Of a stretch of 64,000 bases of DNA, positions 16,490 to 25,113 are shown piece after piece. Position 1 is the first letter of the stretch. Every line of letters begins with the position of its first letter. The stretch covers positions 1,786,001-1,850,000 of the forward strand of contig NZ_CP004078.1 of assembly GCF_000612505.1 (NCBI RefSeq). The letters are read 5' to 3'. The stretch is from Paenibacillus sabinae T27. Its GTDB lineage: Bacteria > Bacillota > Bacilli > Paenibacillales > Paenibacillaceae. A model generated the notes under the pieces. It did no database searches. It saw nothing but the letters and a program-made list of their open reading frames with translations, and had not been told where the DNA came from. Both the position numbers and the translations under genes were made by a program.

Positions 16490-17698
16490 ATGAATGAATC
16501 GCTGCGGGGACAACCGCGGCTGCTCTTGGCGGTGAACGGGTTATTCGTGCTGTCGGGGGCGCTTGCGGGAACTTTTTTAAATGTATACTTATGGAAAAGC
16601 CGCCAGGACTATATCATGATTGGCTGGTTTACGGTGGCTCAGCAAATTGCTCTGGGCCTCAGCTTTTGGCTGGGCGGCAAATGGGTGAAGGAGTTCAATA
16701 AAATGAATGCCCTGCGGCTTGGCATCGCCGTTTCGGGCCTTTTTTATCTATTGGTGCTGTGGCTGGAGAGCCGGGTGGTTGATTATGTCTGGCCGCTCGG
16801 CGTTCTGTTGGGAGTTGCTCTGGGGCTGTTTTGGCTTGCCTTCAACATCGTTTTTTTTGAGACCACGGACCCCGGTAACCGGAATGCTTTCAACGGTTGG
16901 GTTGGACTACTTGGCTCCTTGGCCGGTATCGTCGGTCCCTGGCTGTCCGGGTGGCTGATCTCCTCGATGAACGGAAACCGTGGGTATCGGGTAGTGTTCA
17001 TCATCTCGCTTTGCATTTACGGGGTGGCGGCGGTGCTGAGCTTCTTTCTGAAAAAGCGAAAAACTCCCGGCGAGTATCAATGGCTCGAGCCCTGGCATGA
17101 GCTTCATTCCGAAGATAGAGATTGGCGCGTAATGGGAGCGGGACTTGTATTTCAGGGGCTTCGGGAAGGCGTATTTTCCTTTTTGATCGGCCTGCTCGTA
17201 TACATAGCGTCTAAAGAGGAAAGCAAGCTGGGGCAGTTTACGCTGATTACCTCGGCGGTATCGCTTGTCTGTTACTGGGCGGCAGGGAAATGGCTTAAAC
17301 CGAAATATCGGTCGGCCGGGATGTTCTGGGGCTCGCTGCTGCTGGTGGCGGTTATCTTCCCCTTGTTGTGGAAGGTTAACTACGGCACTCTACTGATTAT
17401 GGGGATCGGAACGTCGCTGTTCATTCCGCTGTATATGCTCCCGATGGTTTCGAGCAGCTTTGATCTGATGGGCGAGAGCAAGGAGAGCGCGGGGATGCGG
17501 GTTGAACTAATTGTGCTGCGCGAGCTGTGTCTGATGACCGGGAGGCTTGCGGGGACATTTATTTTTATCGGCGTTCTGTCGGCCAGCGCCGCCCCACGCA
17601 CCGTTACTCTGCTGATGCTGGGCCTTGGCGTTGCTCCCCTCGGAAGCTGGCTGTGTCTGCGCCGAATGCTGCGGAAAAATATAGTGCCCGAGCGGTAG
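16490..17698 (+). CDS. Major facilitator superfamily transporter
   Basis: 402 aa with about 12 hydrophobic helices and a basic cytoplasmic loop in the middle (FLKKRKTPGEYQW). Ribosome binding site AAGGGGGGAG. The fold is MFS-like (YqgE/YkuC-type carriers of Bacillales come to mind), but no residue pattern reveals the substrate. It stands alone and ends before a strong stem-loop. Confidence 0.8.
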   Translation: MNESLRGQPRLLLAVNGLFVLSGALAGTFLNVYLWKSRQDYIMIGWFTVAQQIALGLSFWLGGKWVKEFNKMNALRLGIAVSGLFYLLVLWLESRVVDYVWPLGVLLGVALGLFWLAFNIVFFETTDPGNRNAFNGWVGLLGSLAGIVGPWLSGWLISSMNGNRGYRVVFIISLCIYGVAAVLSFFLKKRKTPGEYQWLEPWHELHSEDRDWRVMGAGLVFQGLREGVFSFLIGLLVYIASKEESKLGQFTLITSAVSLVCYWAAGKWLKPKYRSAGMFWGSLLLVAVIFPLLWKVNYGTLLIMGIGTSLFIPLYMLPMVSSSFDLMGESKESAGMRVELIVLRELCLMTGRLAGTFIFIGVLSASAAPRTVTLLMLGLGVAPLGSWLCLRRMLRKNIVPER

Positions 17699-17751
17699 AC
17701 GATGCGTTAAATCGAAACCCAACCGGTGCTGGCCTGTTACGCACCCTATTG

Positions 17752-17797
17752 AAAAGCCGTTTCCCTTGCCCAATGCGGGCAGGAGAGACGGCTTTTG
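17752..17797. terminator. Terminator between MFS gene and mscL
   Basis: AAAAGCCGT (17752-17760) pairs with ACGGCTTTT (17788-17796), and the loop contains a further TGCCC/GGGCA helix. Confidence 0.8.
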
Positions 17798-17828
17798 GCA
17801 TTGTTTTGCTTCAAGATACGTTAGGGCA

Positions 17829-18203
17829 CTATTTGTTCTTCAGCAGATCGCGGATTTCCGTCAGCAGCACCTCTTCGCGCGTCGGCGCGGGCTCGGTTTT
17901 GGGGGCTTCCTCTCTTTTGCGTTTAAACTTTCCGGCAATCCGGACCAGCAGAAACAGAGAGAAGGCGATAATAAAGAAGTCGATCACGCTTTGGAGAAAG
18001 ACCCCGTATTTCAGCACGGCGCTGCCGTGTGTATACTGCAGCCCTTCCAGACTAATCCCGCCGATCAAGAGTCCGATCAATGGCGTAATAATGTCGCCTA
18101 CCAGCGAGGTTACGATTTTGCCGAAGGCGGCCCCGATCACGACAGCGAATGCGAGGTCAAGCACATTTCCCTTCAGCGCGAAGTTTTTGAAATCTTTCCA
18201 CAT
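17829..18203 (-). CDS. mscL: Large-conductance mechanosensitive channel
   Basis: 124 aa. Opens under membrane tension to relieve hypo-osmotic shock. The N-terminal amphipathic helix (MWKDFKNFALKGNVLDLAFAV), glycine-rich pore helix TM1, the periplasmic loop, TM2 (VIDFFIIAFSLFLLVRI) and the charged C-terminal helix are all present. Length is slightly short of the E. coli protein, as usual in Firmicutes. Preceded by GGTGGAG. Confidence 0.97.
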   Translation of the reverse strand: MWKDFKNFALKGNVLDLAFAVVIGAAFGKIVTSLVGDIITPLIGLLIGGISLEGLQYTHGSAVLKYGVFLQSVIDFFIIAFSLFLLVRIAGKFKRKREEAPKTEPAPTREEVLLTEIRDLLKNK

Positions 18204-18326
18204 AATGTGAGCTCCACCCTTCCCGGTTTTATACCTAACCCATTATCACAAATAGAAAGAAATGCTGCAACAAAAGTTACCGGCCGCCTGGATTTTCAGG
18301 AGAAGGCTTTTGCTTGCGAAATTAAG

Positions 18327-18356
18327 CACATAAATGGCGGAAGGAAAGGCATACTA
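18327..18356 (+). promoter_or_regulatory. Possible late-sporulation promoter of the small coat gene
   Basis: CATACTA (18350-18356) matches the -10 of sigma-G/sigma-E-type promoters. ACATA (18328-18332), about 17 bases upstream, is a partial -35. The downstream gene encodes a coat-like protein, which fits. Confidence 0.35.
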
Positions 18357-18393
18357 AGATCGGTTGAACCATCCCAAGAAAGGAATGAATGCA

Positions 18394-18627
18394 ATGCAAT
18401 CCACTCAAATGCAACCGCTCAGCAGCAAAGAATTGGATTATATTTCCGACTCCATTTCCAATGAGGAAATGCTTATCAAGCAGTACGCCGCCACGGCCGG
18501 AGTGACACAAAATCAAGCCGTTCGCCAAATTTGCGAGCAGCATATCCAAAATCACAACCACCATATGGAAATACTGATCCAGCTTCTTCAGCAGCACCAG
18601 CAGTACGCTCCTTCCCAGCCGCAATAA
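18394..18627 (+). CDS. Small spore-coat-like protein (CotF-related)
   Basis: 77 aa from ATG 18394, the start best spaced from AAAGGA; ATG 18385 and TTG 18364 are in frame but poorly placed. Helical and Gln/His-rich, with the pattern LSSKELDYISDSISNEEMLI and CEQHIQNHNHHMEILIQLL shared with short CotF-type coat proteins. It is followed by a longer CotF protein gene. Expected in the coat of the developing spore. Confidence 0.7.
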   Translation: MQSTQMQPLSSKELDYISDSISNEEMLIKQYAATAGVTQNQAVRQICEQHIQNHNHHMEILIQLLQQHQQYAPSQPQ

Positions 18628-18650
18628 CTTTGGTCCGTTCCTGACCGATC

Positions 18651-18731
18651 ACAAAACTTAAGTCGATGCTTCCGAAGCCAGTTTAGTTGAAGTTTTTCTC
18701 TTAAGCTGCTCAGCACAAAACTTTTAGGAGG
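18651..18731 (+). repeat. Leader element shared with the Cu(A) lipoprotein gene
   Basis: ACAAAACTTAAG, then ATGCTTCCGA, then ACAAAACTTTTAGGAGG, with 64-65 bases between the two AAAACTT blocks. This matches in order and spacing the reverse complement of 10814-10902 upstream of the lipoprotein gene. Its 3' end is the Shine-Dalgarno sequence of the coat gene at 18740. Confidence 0.75.
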
Positions 18732-18739
18732 TCACTTAC

Positions 18740-19126
18740 GTGTACGCACAAAACACAAATGCTTTTATGCAAGAAGAGGATTTGCTCAACATCATTTTGG
18801 CGGATTTGAAACGGACGGTTCGCGAATACGCGACAGCCGCAACGGAGTCCAATTGTCAGACGGTTCGCCGCGCCTTTAATGACTTGACGATGAATACGCT
18901 CCGCATTCAGGGCGAGCTCTACATGCAAATGTCGCAGCTGAACATGTACCAGGCGCCTTCCAAGGCGCTCCGCCAGGAGCTGGACAAACAAATTCAAAGC
19001 GCACAGCAGACTCAGCAAAAAAGCCGGCAGTTCATTCAGCAAAAAATGGGCGGACAAGGCATGTATGCCCAGACACCGAACGTGTCCCAGCATCAACCCA
19101 ACGTGAGTAACCCTTACTATATGTAA
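18740..19126 (+). CDS. Spore coat protein, CotF family
   Basis: 128 aa, GTG start 8 bases after TAGGAGG. Helical ferritin-like CotF domain: MQEEDLLNIILADLKRTVRE, then NDLTMNTLRIQGELYMQMSQ. The tail is rich in Gln, Asn and Tyr (HQPNVSNPYYM), as in coat proteins. Adjacent to a smaller coat-like gene but with its own repeated leader element, so possibly separately controlled. Confidence 0.85.
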   Translation: MYAQNTNAFMQEEDLLNIILADLKRTVREYATAATESNCQTVRRAFNDLTMNTLRIQGELYMQMSQLNMYQAPSKALRQELDKQIQSAQQTQQKSRQFIQQKMGGQGMYAQTPNVSQHQPNVSNPYYM

Positions 19127-19189
19127 ATCGGCCATACCCGGGTGACGCATCGTCCCCGGCCTTGCGGCCGCTCCGGCGGTGTCATAAGA

Positions 19190-19237
19190 AGCGTCCGTTC
19201 TTCGCGGGTATCCGTGAAAGGGCGGACGCTTTTTTTA
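19190..19237 (+). terminator. Terminator after cotF-like gene
   Basis: AGCGTCCG (19190-19197) pairs with CGGACGCT (19223-19230), followed by seven T's. Confidence 0.75.
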
Positions 19238-19464
19238 AGATTGGAATCCTTTGGTTCTTAGGAGAGGAAGGTGACGCTTCTCCATGCCGCTCGCTTTAAG
19301 CAAGGGACAGCGCAGGATTGATTTTCCCGGGCCGGGCCGTCATTTTTGTTTGCAGACACAACCTTTTCATGTCATATTATTAATAAACTCTTATGTAACC
19401 AATTCTTTCGCGGGAGGCGCCGGCAGCGGCGAACCGTCCCTTGCGAAGATTCCGGAGGGAAGTC

Positions 19465-19965
19465 ATGGAACAAATGAATGAGTTGAAGAGAAAAGTGCTG
19501 GAGCTGTTAAAAGAAGATGCGAGAAGAACTCCGGCGCTTATGGCAACGCTGCTCGGGGCCGAAGAAGAAGACGTGAAGACGGCGATCGCACAAATGGAGC
19601 AGGAGCACGTAATCGTGAAATACGCGACCGTGGTCAATTGGGATAAAGTTGACGACGAACGGGTAACAGCGCTGATCGAAGTGCAGATTACGCCCGAGCG
19701 TGGACGCGGATTTGAAGGCATCGCCGAACGGATTTATCTGTATCCGCAGGTGAAATCGGTCTATTTGATGTCCGGTGCCTACGATTTACTGGTGGAAGTG
19801 GAGGGCCGGAATTTGCGCGAGGTTGCCAATTTCGTTTCCGAGAAGCTGTCTCCCATTGATTCCGTACTGTCGACCAAGACAAATTTCACGCTGAAAAAAT
19901 ATAAACAGGACGGGATTATTTTTGAAGATCATGAAGAAGATAACCGTCTGATGATCTCCCCGTAA
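19465..19965 (+). CDS. alaR: Lrp/AsnC-family regulator (AlaR-like)
   Basis: 166 aa from ATG 19465 after GGAGGG; the frame is open further upstream but without a site. An N-terminal winged helix (KRKVLELLKEDARRTPALMA) and a C-terminal RAM/AsnC ligand-binding domain (ALIEVQITPERGRGFEG, YLMSGAYDLLVEVEG). It sits 18 bases upstream of an alaT-type aminotransferase, the arrangement known in Bacillus (alaR-alaT, formerly yugG-yugH). It probably senses an amino acid, likely alanine, and controls its own operon. Confidence 0.85.
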   Translation: MEQMNELKRKVLELLKEDARRTPALMATLLGAEEEDVKTAIAQMEQEHVIVKYATVVNWDKVDDERVTALIEVQITPERGRGFEGIAERIYLYPQVKSVYLMSGAYDLLVEVEGRNLREVANFVSEKLSPIDSVLSTKTNFTLKKYKQDGIIFEDHEEDNRLMISP

Positions 19966-19983
19966 AGGAAGAGATGAACTGAT

Positions 19984-21210
19984 ATGATTACGAACAAAAC
20001 ACAGTTGGCCGGAGAACAAAGCAAGTCAATGACATCCTATCTGTCCCCGCTGGTTCAGCAAATTCAGCCCTCGGGCATCCGCAGATTTTTTGACATGGCC
20101 GCGGGAAGCAAGGACATCATTTCTCTTGGGGTCGGCGAGCCGGATTTCAAGACGCCTTGGCATGTCCGGGAAGCCTGCGTCTATTCGCTGGAGCGCGGCT
20201 TTACGGGATATACCTCGAATGCGGGGATGCCGGAGCTCCGTGAGGGTATTGCAAATTACCTTCATACCCGATTTAATCTGGACTATGATCCTGCGAATCA
20301 AATTATCGCGACCATTGGCGGCAGCGAAGCGATTGATCTGGCGCTACGGGCGCTGATATCGCCGGGAGACGAGATTCTCATTCCGGAGCCTTGCTATATT
20401 TCCTATTCACCGATCACCTCGATCGGCGGCGGGGTTCCGGTTGGCATCGAGACGTTCGGCAAGGATCGTTTCAAGCTGACGGCCGAAGGGCTGGAAGCGA
20501 AAATAACGCCGCGGTCCAAAATTCTGATCCTGTGCTATCCCAGCAATCCAACGGGAGCGATCATGAGCCGGGAAGACTGGGAGCCTATCGCCAAAGTGGT
20601 GGAGAAGCATGACCTGATCGTCATTTCCGACGAAATTTATGCCGAGCTTACCTACGGCAGCAATCATGTCAGCTTTGCCTCTTTGCCGGGTATGATGGAC
20701 CGGACGATACTCGTCAGCGGATTTTCCAAAGCTTTCGCGATGACGGGCTGGCGGCTGGGCTATGCCTGCGGACATCCCGATCTGATCGCGGCCATGCTCA
20801 AAATTCACCAGTACACCGTGATGTGCGCGCCCTCCATGGGCCAGGTGGCGGCGCTTGAAGCGCTGACGAACGGCATGGAGGAGAAGGACCGGATGGTGGA
20901 TTCCTATAATCAGCGCCGCCGTCTGATTGTCAAGGGGCTGCGTGATGCGGGACTGGAATGCCATGAGCCGCAAGGGGCGTTCTATGCCTTCCCAAGCATA
21001 GCCGGTACGGGTCTGACCTCCGACGAATTCGCCCAGCGCCTGCTGCGGGAGTTTCGGGTGGCGGCCGTTCCGGGCAGCGTATTCGGGCTGGGCGGCGAAG
21101 GCTATCTGCGCTGCTCCTACGCCACATCGGTGAGCCAATTAAACGAAGCGCTGGAACGGATTGGCGCGTTTGTTGCTCTTTTGAAGAAAGAGAAAGAAAT
21201 TAAGGCTTAA
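19984..21210 (+). CDS. alaT: PLP-dependent aminotransferase (AlaT-like)
   Basis: 408 aa class I/II aminotransferase. PSGIRRFFD and SLGVGEPDFKTP near the N-terminus, YPSNPTGA for cofactor binding, and the Schiff-base Lys at about 249 in SGFSKAFAMTGWRLGY. Likely makes alanine from pyruvate and glutamate, judging from its partner alaR; other 2-oxo acid substrates are possible. Start 19984 has AAGGAAG upstream. A later ATG at 20029, closer to the usual family start, has no ribosome binding site. Confidence 0.88.
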   Translation: MITNKTQLAGEQSKSMTSYLSPLVQQIQPSGIRRFFDMAAGSKDIISLGVGEPDFKTPWHVREACVYSLERGFTGYTSNAGMPELREGIANYLHTRFNLDYDPANQIIATIGGSEAIDLALRALISPGDEILIPEPCYISYSPITSIGGGVPVGIETFGKDRFKLTAEGLEAKITPRSKILILCYPSNPTGAIMSREDWEPIAKVVEKHDLIVISDEIYAELTYGSNHVSFASLPGMMDRTILVSGFSKAFAMTGWRLGYACGHPDLIAAMLKIHQYTVMCAPSMGQVAALEALTNGMEEKDRMVDSYNQRRRLIVKGLRDAGLECHEPQGAFYAFPSIAGTGLTSDEFAQRLLREFRVAAVPGSVFGLGGEGYLRCSYATSVSQLNEALERIGAFVALLKKEKEIKA

Positions 21211-21455
21211 TACGGCAAAAAACTGATAAAAATCACAAAAATTGACGTAAAAGTTGAAAAAGTTATAGCAAATCATCCAGTTTCATGGTATAATTTTACT
21301 CTGAATACAGATTATTTATATGTTCCTTAATCTAATTATACATTGATAATCTGGATGATCCGACTCCGCGCATTGTTTTGCTGTTGATTCAGGCGAGTCA
21401 GACCATTACGATGACGGAAGCAGTGGAGTTACGCTCCGTACAGTTCTTAGGGGGG

Positions 21456-21713
21456 ATGATGTTGCTTTATAGCGATTACTACCTGTGGTCCTTTGGCGGG
21501 AACCGGTTCCCGGAAAGCGGGAAAGCTTCCGCGAGGGATGATGTAACCTCGCGCAGCCTCTCCCTGGAAGAGGAGATCCGCATACTCCGCAATCGAATGG
21601 AGCAATTGTTTTTGCAAGAGAAATCATTCACCTCTGATAACGTGGTGGAAATCAGCAGCAAGCTGGATTTGAAGATCAACGAATATATGAAGAGGCGTTC
21701 CCGCAAGAATTAG
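21456..21713 (+). CDS. Spo0E-like aspartyl-phosphate phosphatase
   Basis: Small helical protein with the Spo0E pattern: LEEEIRILRNRMEQLFLQE, a turn, then the signature SSKLDLKINEYMK (S-x2-LD-x2-I). Such proteins dephosphorylate Spo0A-P and delay sporulation. The start is uncertain: ATG 21456 or 21459 lies right behind AGGGGGG (very close), while ATG 21411 gives a longer product without a clear site. From 21456 it is 85 aa, the usual family size. A -10 TATAAT is at 21289-21294. Confidence 0.8.
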   Translation: MMLLYSDYYLWSFGGNRFPESGKASARDDVTSRSLSLEEEIRILRNRMEQLFLQEKSFTSDNVVEISSKLDLKINEYMKRRSRKN

Positions 21714-21728
21714 CGGGAGTGCCTTGGT

Positions 21729-21753
21729 GGGGGTCCTTGGGGCCCTCTTTTTG
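21729..21753 (+). terminator. Terminator after Spo0E-like gene
   Basis: GGGGGTCC (21729-21736) and GGGCCCTC (21740-21747) pair with two G-U pairs around a three-base loop, followed by T's. Confidence 0.6.
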
Positions 21754-21909
21754 TTTGTGCGGCTCCTATATTTGCGGCCCTGCTGGAAACAACCGATGGC
21801 CTTGCAAGCCGAAGTTAATATGTTAAAGTATGATTATGCCGGATGAGATGCCGGAAGGACGGTCGCTTGTTAGTAAAGAATTCCACAAAAAGAAGCGGAG
21901 GGTTGGACC

Positions 21910-22473
21910 ATGTCGATTTATACACGAACGGGGGACCAGGGCGAGACCTCGGTTATCGGCGGCCGGGTCTCCAAAGATGATATCCGGGTTGAGGCCTACG
22001 GCGCGATTGACGAGCTGAACGGTTTTGTCGGGCAGGCGCGCAGCATGATGGATGACGAACTATTCGCCGATGTCCGGGAGCAGCTGCTTGAAATTCAGCA
22101 CGAGCTGTTCGACTGCGGCTCCGATCTGGCGTATGCGAAGCTGGACGAAGGCAAGATGAAAGTAACCGGCGACATGACGGAGCGGCTGGAGCGGTGGATT
22201 GATGTTCTTCAGGCCGGAAATCCGCCGATTGAACGGTTTATTTTGCCGGGAGGAACCGGGCTTGCTTCGGTCCTGCATGTCTGCCGGACCGTATGCCGCC
22301 GTGCCGAACGCCGGACCGTTACGCTCGGGCGCAGCCAAGAGATTAACGGCGAGACCGTGGCTTATCTGAACAGGCTGTCGGATTATTTCTTCGCGCTTGC
22401 CCGCACGGCCAATACGCGGCTCGGGGTGACGGACGTTGAATATATCCGCGGCGCCAAGGTGTTTCGGGACTAA
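21910..22473 (+). CDS. Cob(I)yrinic acid a,c-diamide adenosyltransferase, PduO type
   Basis: 187 aa. Transfers the adenosyl group of ATP to cob(I)alamin. Conserved N-terminal ATP site IYTRTGDQGETSVIGG, then RVEAYGAIDELN, and the helix with FILPGGTGLASVLHVCRTVCRRAER. Homologous to B. subtilis YvqK. Ribosome binding site GGAGGG. First gene of a probable operon with the next three; the stop is 2 bases from the next start. Confidence 0.95.
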   Translation: MSIYTRTGDQGETSVIGGRVSKDDIRVEAYGAIDELNGFVGQARSMMDDELFADVREQLLEIQHELFDCGSDLAYAKLDEGKMKVTGDMTERLERWIDVLQAGNPPIERFILPGGTGLASVLHVCRTVCRRAERRTVTLGRSQEINGETVAYLNRLSDYFFALARTANTRLGVTDVEYIRGAKVFRD

Positions 22474-22475
22474 AG

Positions 22476-23492
22476 ATGACGACTTACTATCCGCCCATCA
22501 CCTACACCGTTCCTGCCGAAGAGGACGGCATGCTGCTCAAGACGATTCTGCAAAAGCGGATGGATGTCTCGCGCAAGCTGCTGTCCCGTCTCAAACTGAC
22601 CGAGCGGGGAATTACCCTGAACGGGGAAAGGGTCTATATCAGCGTGCACGTCCGTGCCGGCGATCTCGTGGAAATCCGGATGGAGACGGAGACCTCGGAG
22701 GATATTTTGCCGCAGCCGATCCCGTTCCCTATCCTGTATGAAGACGAGCACCTGCTGGTCGTCAGCAAGCCCGCGGGCATGATCGTGCATCCCACCCACG
22801 GCCACTATACCGATACGTTGGCTAACGGAGTCGTCCATTATTGGGCGCAAAAAAACGAGCGTTACCGCTTTCGACCCGTCCACCGGCTGGATCAGGAGAC
22901 GTCCGGCGTCCTTGCCATCGCGAAGAATCCGTACAGCCACCAGCACATCTCGGAGCAGATGCTGGCAGGCACCGTGGACAAACGCTATATTGCGCTTGTC
23001 CACGGTATTCCGGAGCCGGAAAAGGGCGACATCGACGGTCCGATCGACCGCGATCCGGGCGAACCGCACCGTCGGATTGTGACGCCGGACGGTTATCCGT
23101 CGCTGACCCGCTACGAGGTCAAGGATCGGTACGCTTATGCTTCCAAAGTGGAACTGAAGCTGCTCACCGGGCGGACGCATCAAATCCGTGTGCATATGAC
23201 CTCCATCGGCAAGCCGCTGATTGGAGACCGGATGTACCGGCATCCGGTATATGAAGGGGCTGATCCGGGCGCGGCGCCCGCAGGGGCCGCGGAGCTTACC
23301 CGGGTGGCTGAGCTGGACGCCGCCATCGGCCGACAGGCGCTGCATGCGGCGCGGCTGTCCTTCACGCATCCGATTTTTCGCCGCGAGATGACGTTTGAAG
23401 CGCCGCTTCCTCCGGATATGTTGGAACTGGAAGCAATACTGAGGACTGGAACAAGAGACGTCGCAGACATTAACGAAACGGATATGAAATAA
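22476..23492 (+). CDS. RluA-family 23S rRNA/tRNA pseudouridine synthase
   Basis: 338 aa. An S4-like RNA-binding domain (about 15-80) precedes the catalytic domain with HRLDQETSGVL; the catalytic Asp is about residue 139. GRTHQIRVHM is the second conserved motif. A proline/alanine/glycine-rich insertion (about 268-285) follows RMYRHPVYEG. The exact uridine target is not predictable from sequence. Translationally coupled to the upstream gene by a 2-base gap. Confidence 0.93.
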   Translation: MTTYYPPITYTVPAEEDGMLLKTILQKRMDVSRKLLSRLKLTERGITLNGERVYISVHVRAGDLVEIRMETETSEDILPQPIPFPILYEDEHLLVVSKPAGMIVHPTHGHYTDTLANGVVHYWAQKNERYRFRPVHRLDQETSGVLAIAKNPYSHQHISEQMLAGTVDKRYIALVHGIPEPEKGDIDGPIDRDPGEPHRRIVTPDGYPSLTRYEVKDRYAYASKVELKLLTGRTHQIRVHMTSIGKPLIGDRMYRHPVYEGADPGAAPAGAAELTRVAELDAAIGRQALHAARLSFTHPIFRREMTFEAPLPPDMLELEAILRTGTRDVADINETDMK

Positions 23493-23507
23493 GGAGAATC
23501 GCACACA

Positions 23508-23873
23508 ATGAGTCAATTGATCGTATACCATTATCCGAAGTGCGGCACCTGCCGTTCGGCGGTAAAATGGCTGAAAGAACAGGGACATGAGCTGGAGCTG
23601 CGCCATATCGTGGAGCAGACGCCGGGAGTGGACGAACTGTCTTCTCTGGCCAAGGCAAGCGGCCTTGAGCTCAAGAAGTTTTTCAATACAAGCGGCGAGG
23701 TCTACAAACGGGAAAACCTGAAGGAGAAGCTGCCAAGCCTCGATGATCGCGAGAAGCTGGAGATGCTGGCCGGGAACGGCATGCTGATCAAACGCCCCAT
23801 CGTTGTCTCGGGGGACAAGGTAACGGTCGGGTTCAAGGAAGAGGATTACCGCAAAGCCTGGGGAAATGAGTAA
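23508..23873 (+). CDS. Spx/ArsC-family thioredoxin-fold protein
   Basis: 121 aa. Begins with a thioredoxin-like strand and a CxxC (Cys12, Cys15 in YPKCGTCRSAVKWL), then KFFNTSG, and KRPIVVSGDKVTVGF near the end. Closest in type to the YusI/MgsR/Spx group. It lacks the hallmarks needed to call it the RNA-polymerase-binding Spx itself; it may be a reductase or redox-sensing protein. Third in the operon. Confidence 0.85.
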   Translation: MSQLIVYHYPKCGTCRSAVKWLKEQGHELELRHIVEQTPGVDELSSLAKASGLELKKFFNTSGEVYKRENLKEKLPSLDDREKLEMLAGNGMLIKRPIVVSGDKVTVGFKEEDYRKAWGNE

Positions 23874-23888
23874 AGGAGGAGAACGGCG

Positions 23889-24869
23889 ATGAGTGGAGAA
23901 GGAAGAAGCCGCGTAATGATTGTGGACGGCATGGCGCTGCTGTTCCGGGCCTATTATGCCACTGCATACGGAGGCTATATTCGCAAGACAAGCGCCGGAC
24001 TGCCGACCAATGGCGTATACGGGTTTTTGCAGTATTTTTTCGACGCGGTGTCAACCTTTGAGCCTTCCCACGTTGTATGCTGCTGGGATATGGGCAAGAG
24101 TACGTTCCGCACCGAGAAATTTGATGCTTATAAATCGAACCGCGCGGAGCCCCCGTTGGAGCTGATTCCGCAGTTCGACCTGGTCAAAGAGGTGGTCGCC
24201 GAGCTCGGCGTTCCGAATGTGGGCATTCCCGGATTCGAAGCCGACGACTGCATCGGTACCCTGGCTTCCAGCTTCGGCGGGGAGTCCGAGGTGTATATTT
24301 TGACCGGAGACCATGACATGCTTCAGCTGGTGAATGATCAGGTCCGGGTTGTTATTATGAAAAAGGGCCGTTCCAACTACAAAGTGTACGATCCGGGTTC
24401 GCTGCTGGAGGAAAAAGGGCTGACCCCTTCCCAGGTCATTGACCTGAAGGGATTCATGGGCGATACGAGTGATAATTACCCTGGTGTCCGGGGAATCGGT
24501 GAGAAGACGGCGCTCAAGCTGCTGGCTGAATACCGGACAGTGGAGGGCGTAATCGAGAATCTCCATCTGCTGCCCAAAGGGGTACGGAGCAAGATCGAAG
24601 CGGATCTGGACATGCTCCATCTGTCCCGGGATCTGGCGGAAATTCGCTGCGACGTTCCGCTTGTCTGCACGCTGACCGAGTGTCTCTGGGAACTGCAGCG
24701 GGAATCGGCTGCGCGCAAGTTCAAGGAGCTTGAGTTCGGCAGCCTGATGTATCTCATTGCGGCGGCAGAGGAAGAGCAGCGGGAGGAAGGAATCGTGGAG
24801 ATTGTGCTTCCGGACCGGCAGAGCCGCTCTACCGGAGCTGGGGCCATAAAGGCTGACCCGTTTGCCTGA
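23889..24869 (+). CDS. 5'-3' exonuclease (flap-nuclease family, YpcP-like)
   Basis: 326 aa. Stand-alone homologue of the 5' nuclease domain of DNA polymerase I, removing RNA primers and flaps. Metal-binding acidic residues appear in MIVDGMALLFRAYY, GFEADDCIGTLA and ILTGDHDMLQLV. A helix-hairpin-helix is seen at GDTSDNYPGVRGIGEKTALKLL. Ribosome binding site AAGGAGGAG. Last gene of the operon; a long stem-loop follows. Confidence 0.93.
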   Translation: MSGEGRSRVMIVDGMALLFRAYYATAYGGYIRKTSAGLPTNGVYGFLQYFFDAVSTFEPSHVVCCWDMGKSTFRTEKFDAYKSNRAEPPLELIPQFDLVKEVVAELGVPNVGIPGFEADDCIGTLASSFGGESEVYILTGDHDMLQLVNDQVRVVIMKKGRSNYKVYDPGSLLEEKGLTPSQVIDLKGFMGDTSDNYPGVRGIGEKTALKLLAEYRTVEGVIENLHLLPKGVRSKIEADLDMLHLSRDLAEIRCDVPLVCTLTECLWELQRESAARKFKELEFGSLMYLIAAAEEEQREEGIVEIVLPDRQSRSTGAGAIKADPFA

Positions 24870-24890
24870 TCGGATGGTCGGCGGAATCTG

Positions 24891-24944
24891 ATAAAGACTG
24901 TTTCACTGGAGCGCGTACAAGGCGTCCTGTGGAGCAGTCTTTAT
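24891..24944 (+). terminator. Terminator of the adenosyltransferase-to-exonuclease operon
   Basis: ATAAAGACTG (24891-24900) pairs with CAGTCTTTAT (24935-24944). Inner CAC-GGA/TCC-GTG pairing extends the helix. Confidence 0.65.
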
Positions 24945-25113
24945 TCGTAAGGCGAAAAGCGCAGCGGTCGTTCGGTCCTATTGTGTCCGAATGTTTCCAG
25001 TCGGCGAATGGCCGGGATTTGCTTGTTATTCTTTTGGCACGCAAAGTATAATAAATATCGGATATGCGCTTGTGGATTGAAAGCGTATGCAAGAGTAGAG
25101 GGGAGACAGGCCT